From positions 1-8,073 of the forward strand of contig JAFATP010000292.1 in assembly GCA_019243895.1 (NCBI GenBank): 8,073 nucleotides of DNA. Direction: 5' to 3'. Positions 5,961 through 8,073 of this stretch are shown here, piece by piece. Each line of letters begins with the position of its first letter. Position 1 is the stretch's first letter. The stretch is from Alphaproteobacteria bacterium (GTDB taxonomy: Bacteria; Pseudomonadota; Alphaproteobacteria; Rickettsiales; SXRF01). The notes below the pieces were generated by a model. The model was not told the DNA's origin. It was given only the letters and a program-made list of their open reading frames with translations, and did no database searches. Both the position numbers and the translations under genes were made by a program.

Positions 5961-7438
5961 TGCCCTTCCGCTCGCGTCATAGCCGGGTTGCCATCATCGA
6001 TATCGGCTCCAATTCCATCCGCATGGTGGTGTATGACGATCTCAAGCGCGCCGCCGTGCCGCTCTATAATGAAAAGCTGCTGTGCCAGCTGGGGAAGAAC
6101 CTCGCCACCACCGGAAGGCTGTACGAGGAAGGCGTGGTGCTGGCCAGGGAAGCGCTGGCGCGCTTCGTGGCGCTGGCGCGCAACATGGATGTGGGCGCGC
6201 TCTCTGTGATGGCGACCGCCGCCGTGCGCGATGCGGAGGACGGCAGGGAATTCGCGCGGGCCATTGAAAGGGAATACCGCATTGACGTGGACATTATTTC
6301 CGGCGACCGCGAGGCCAAGCTGGGAGCGTACGGTATTTGCGCCTCGGTGTTCGCCCCTTCCGGCATCACCGGCGATCTGGGCGGCGGCAGCATGGAGCTG
6401 GTGCATCTGGAAGGGGCGGCGCTGTTGAATCACGTCACGCTGCCCATCGGCCCCTTGCGGCTGCTGGACGAATTGAAGGGCCGGCGGGCGGCCATGCGCA
6501 AGGCCATCGAAGGCCGGTTTCAAAATATACCCTGGCTTAAGGAAACCGAGGCGCGGCATTTTTACGCCATCGGCGGCAGCTTCCGCGCCATCGCCAAGCT
6601 GCATATGCAGGCGGCGGGCTATCCCTTGCGCATTCTGCATCAATATGAGGTGGAGGCGCGGCAATTCGCGGCCTTTGCCGCGGAGCTTGCCGCCATGCCG
6701 GCGGCTAAGCTGGCGAAACTACCGGGCCTTGCCGGAAAACGCGTGCCCACCATCACTCCGGCGGCGATGATCCTCGAGCAGGTGCTGGAGGTGACAAAAG
6801 CATCCTGCATCGTCTTCAGCGCCAGCGGCATCCGCGAAGGCTATCTGTTTGAGAAACTCCCCATGCATGTGCGGGAGCAGGACGTGCTGCTGGCCATCTG
6901 CCGCGAATTCGCCGGCCGGCTCGGCCATGCGGAGGCATATGCGCGCGAGCTGCTGGCGTGGATGGATCCGCTGCTGATGCAGGAGACGGCGCAGGAGAAG
7001 CGGCTGCGCGCGGGCTTATGCTATATCGTCGATATCGCGCTGCATATCCACCCCGAATACCGGGCCGAATGGTCGATGCAGCGGGTGCTCTACTCGGCGT
7101 TCACCGGCATCACGCACCGCGAGCGCGCAATGGTGGCGCTGGCGCTCTACCATCGTTACCAGTTCAAGCTGAAGGAGGAGCCCGGCGTGCTCTCGCTGGT
7201 GAACCAGCGCGAGCGGGCATGGGCGCGGCTGGTGGGCACCATCGCCAACCTTGCCTATCATTTGAGCGGAAGCACGCCCGGCACGCTGAGCCAGATCACT
7301 CTCGGCACCGAGAAAGATGCGGTGACGCTGGCATTTTCCCGCGGCGCCGAAGCGCTGATGGGGGAAGCCATCAGCAAGCGCATCGTGGGCGTGGAGGAAG
7401 CGTGGAGGCGCTGGCGGGAAGAAGCCGGGAAACCATAA
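5957..7438 (+). CDS. ppx: Ppx/GppA family exopolyphosphatase
   Basis: Members of this family release terminal phosphate from polyphosphate, and some also hydrolyse pppGpp to ppGpp; sequence alone does not separate the two activities. The 493 residues contain the actin-like Ppx/GppA domain (about 11-305) with phosphate-1 loop IDIGSNSIR (14-22), MATAAVRDAEDG (85-96), ISGDREAKLGAYG (114-126) with Glu119 aligned to the catalytic Glu121 of E. coli Ppx, phosphate-2 loop GDLGGGSMEL (139-148), YAIGGSFRAIAK (203-214) and SASGIREGYLF (288-298). A helical HD-like C-terminal domain (about 308-490) carries HIHPEYR (363-369). The gene starts in an ATGA overlap with the ppk stop codon, so synthesis and breakdown enzymes are made from one message. 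It converges with the helicase gene, with a possible terminator hairpin over its stop codon. The polyphosphate role is favoured by the ppk partnership. Confidence 0.93.
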   Translation: MMPFRSRHSRVAIIDIGSNSIRMVVYDDLKRAAVPLYNEKLLCQLGKNLATTGRLYEEGVVLAREALARFVALARNMDVGALSVMATAAVRDAEDGREFARAIEREYRIDVDIISGDREAKLGAYGICASVFAPSGITGDLGGGSMELVHLEGAALLNHVTLPIGPLRLLDELKGRRAAMRKAIEGRFQNIPWLKETEARHFYAIGGSFRAIAKLHMQAAGYPLRILHQYEVEARQFAAFAAELAAMPAAKLAKLPGLAGKRVPTITPAAMILEQVLEVTKASCIVFSASGIREGYLFEKLPMHVREQDVLLAICREFAGRLGHAEAYARELLAWMDPLLMQETAQEKRLRAGLCYIVDIALHIHPEYRAEWSMQRVLYSAFTGITHRERAMVALALYHRYQFKLKEEPGVLSLVNQRERAWARLVGTIANLAYHLSGSTPGTLSQITLGTEKDAVTLAFSRGAEALMGEAISKRIVGVEEAWRRWREEAGKP

Positions 7439-7449
7439 GGCTTCCCGGC
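7424..7449. terminator. Inverted repeat at the ppx/helicase junction, possible bidirectional terminator
   Basis: An 8-base perfect stem (GCCGGGAA at 7424-7431, TTCCCGGC at 7442-7449) encloses a 10-base loop that contains the ppx stop codon (7436-7438). The hairpin sits between two converging genes. No run of T follows on the plus strand, and on the minus strand only TTCTTCCC follows, so intrinsic termination is plausible but not textbook. A competing 6-base stem (GAAGCC 7421-7426 with GGCTTC 7439-7444) uses overlapping bases. Confidence 0.4.
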
Positions 7450-7454
7450 GCGTG

Positions 7455-8073
7455 TTATGCCGCCTGGCGGGGAGCGCTCCCGCGATAACGCCTGCGCGAG
7501 CGGAAAGGCTTGCTGTTGCCGCCGTTGCCGCGCGGTTTTTGCTCGCCCACCCGATGATCCGGCGCTTCGTGTGGATTCATCAGCCGGTGGATGGCTTTCC
7601 ATTTCACCCCGTCTTCCGGCGATATGAGGCACACCGCGGCGCCTTCCGCCCCGGCGCGCGCGGTGCGGCCGATGCGGTGGATGTAATCCTCCGGGCATTG
7701 CGGCAGGTCGTAGTTAATGACGTGCTCGATATGCGGAATGTCCAGCCCGCGCGCGGCGATGTCGGTGGCCACCATAATGCGGTGCTGCTTGTCGCGGAAC
7801 GCCTGGATCACCCGCTCGCGCTTGCGCTGCTGCAGATCGCCGTGGATGGCGTCGGCGCTGTGGTGGGCGCGTGAGAGCCGCTCGGCCAGCCGCTCGGCGC
7901 CGCGCTTGGTTTTCACGAAGACGATGATGGAGCCTTCGCGGGCATTCAGCTGCGCCACCAGCTTGGAGTATTTTTCTTCCTGCGAAGTGTGGATGATCTC
8001 CTGCTGGATCTTGGCGATGGGCGTGGTGGCGGAGCCGACCGCGATGCGCACGGGATCGCGCAGGTATTTCTCC
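7455..8073 (-). CDS. DEAD-box RNA helicase, C-terminal half (gene continues past the right edge)
   Basis: DEAD-box proteins unwind short RNA duplexes with ATP, in ribosome assembly, RNA turnover or cold adaptation. The visible frame is open to the right edge and starts in the interdomain segment EKYLRDPVRI, so the Walker motifs and the DEAD box itself lie outside the window. The RecA-like domain 2 is complete: SIIVFVKTKRGAERLAERL (motif IV region), AIHGDLQQRKRERVIQAFR, motif V ATDIAARGLDIP, HVINYDLPQCPEDY and motif VI HRIGRTARAG with its ATP-contacting arginines. The tail after the helicase core is only about 45 residues, rich in Arg, Lys, Gly and Asn, and would bind RNA without specificity. 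It resembles RhlE-type helicases, but without domain 1 I do not assign a symbol. The stop at 7455 is 16 bases from the end of ppx on the other strand. Confidence 0.93.
   Translation of the reverse strand, partial: EKYLRDPVRIAVGSATTPIAKIQQEIIHTSQEEKYSKLVAQLNAREGSIIVFVKTKRGAERLAERLSRAHHSADAIHGDLQQRKRERVIQAFRDKQHRIMVATDIAARGLDIPHIEHVINYDLPQCPEDYIHRIGRTARAGAEGAAVCLISPEDGVKWKAIHRLMNPHEAPDHRVGEQKPRGNGGNSKPFRSRRRYRGSAPRQAA

Overview
The window reads as a stretch of G+C-rich chromosome from an alphaproteobacterium. The clues are the alphaproteobacterial-type FtsZ amino terminus, the subgroup Ib aspartate aminotransferase, promoter sequences close to the Caulobacter housekeeping consensus, and a CtrA-like box in front of ftsZ. 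The genus cannot be named from the sequence. There is no sign of a mobile element, CRISPR array, tRNA, rRNA or defence island. The coding sequence is intact and tightly packed, and no gene-free stretch exceeds 200 bases.

Left part (1-1707): the 5' end of ftsZ (minus strand, cut by the window edge) is divergent from ychF (plus strand). Their shared 199-base intergenic region carries two look-alike promoters with the same CTACATAG -10 core. It also holds a near-consensus CtrA box over the predicted ftsZ transcription start and a 12-base palindrome beside the ychF -35. Having ychF at this position means ftsZ does not lie directly downstream of ftsQ-ftsA here.

Middle (1733-3191): an unrecognised 81-residue single-pass membrane protein with a proline-rich tail precedes a class I aspartate aminotransferase by 13 bases. 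The small gene may be read from a leaderless message, because a perfect TATAAT lies just upstream of its ATG and no good ribosome binding site is visible.

Right part (3209-7438): a polyphosphate locus. ppk (polyphosphate kinase) and a Ppx/GppA exopolyphosphatase gene overlap by four bases (ATGA), so the enzymes that build and degrade polyphosphate are translationally coupled. Divergent from ppk, with 61 bases between start codons, is a SixA-type phosphohistidine phosphatase gene. The sixA promoter -35 overlaps the ppk start codon. Since Ppk works through a phosphohistidine intermediate, a functional link is an attractive inference but is not shown by the sequence.

Right edge (7455-8073): the C-terminal half of a DEAD-box RNA helicase (minus strand, cut by the window edge) converges on ppx. 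A strong inverted repeat at the junction may be a shared terminator.

Most of the window is housekeeping. The points most worth following up are the regulatory architecture between ftsZ and ychF, the sixA/ppk-ppx arrangement, and the small orphan membrane protein.
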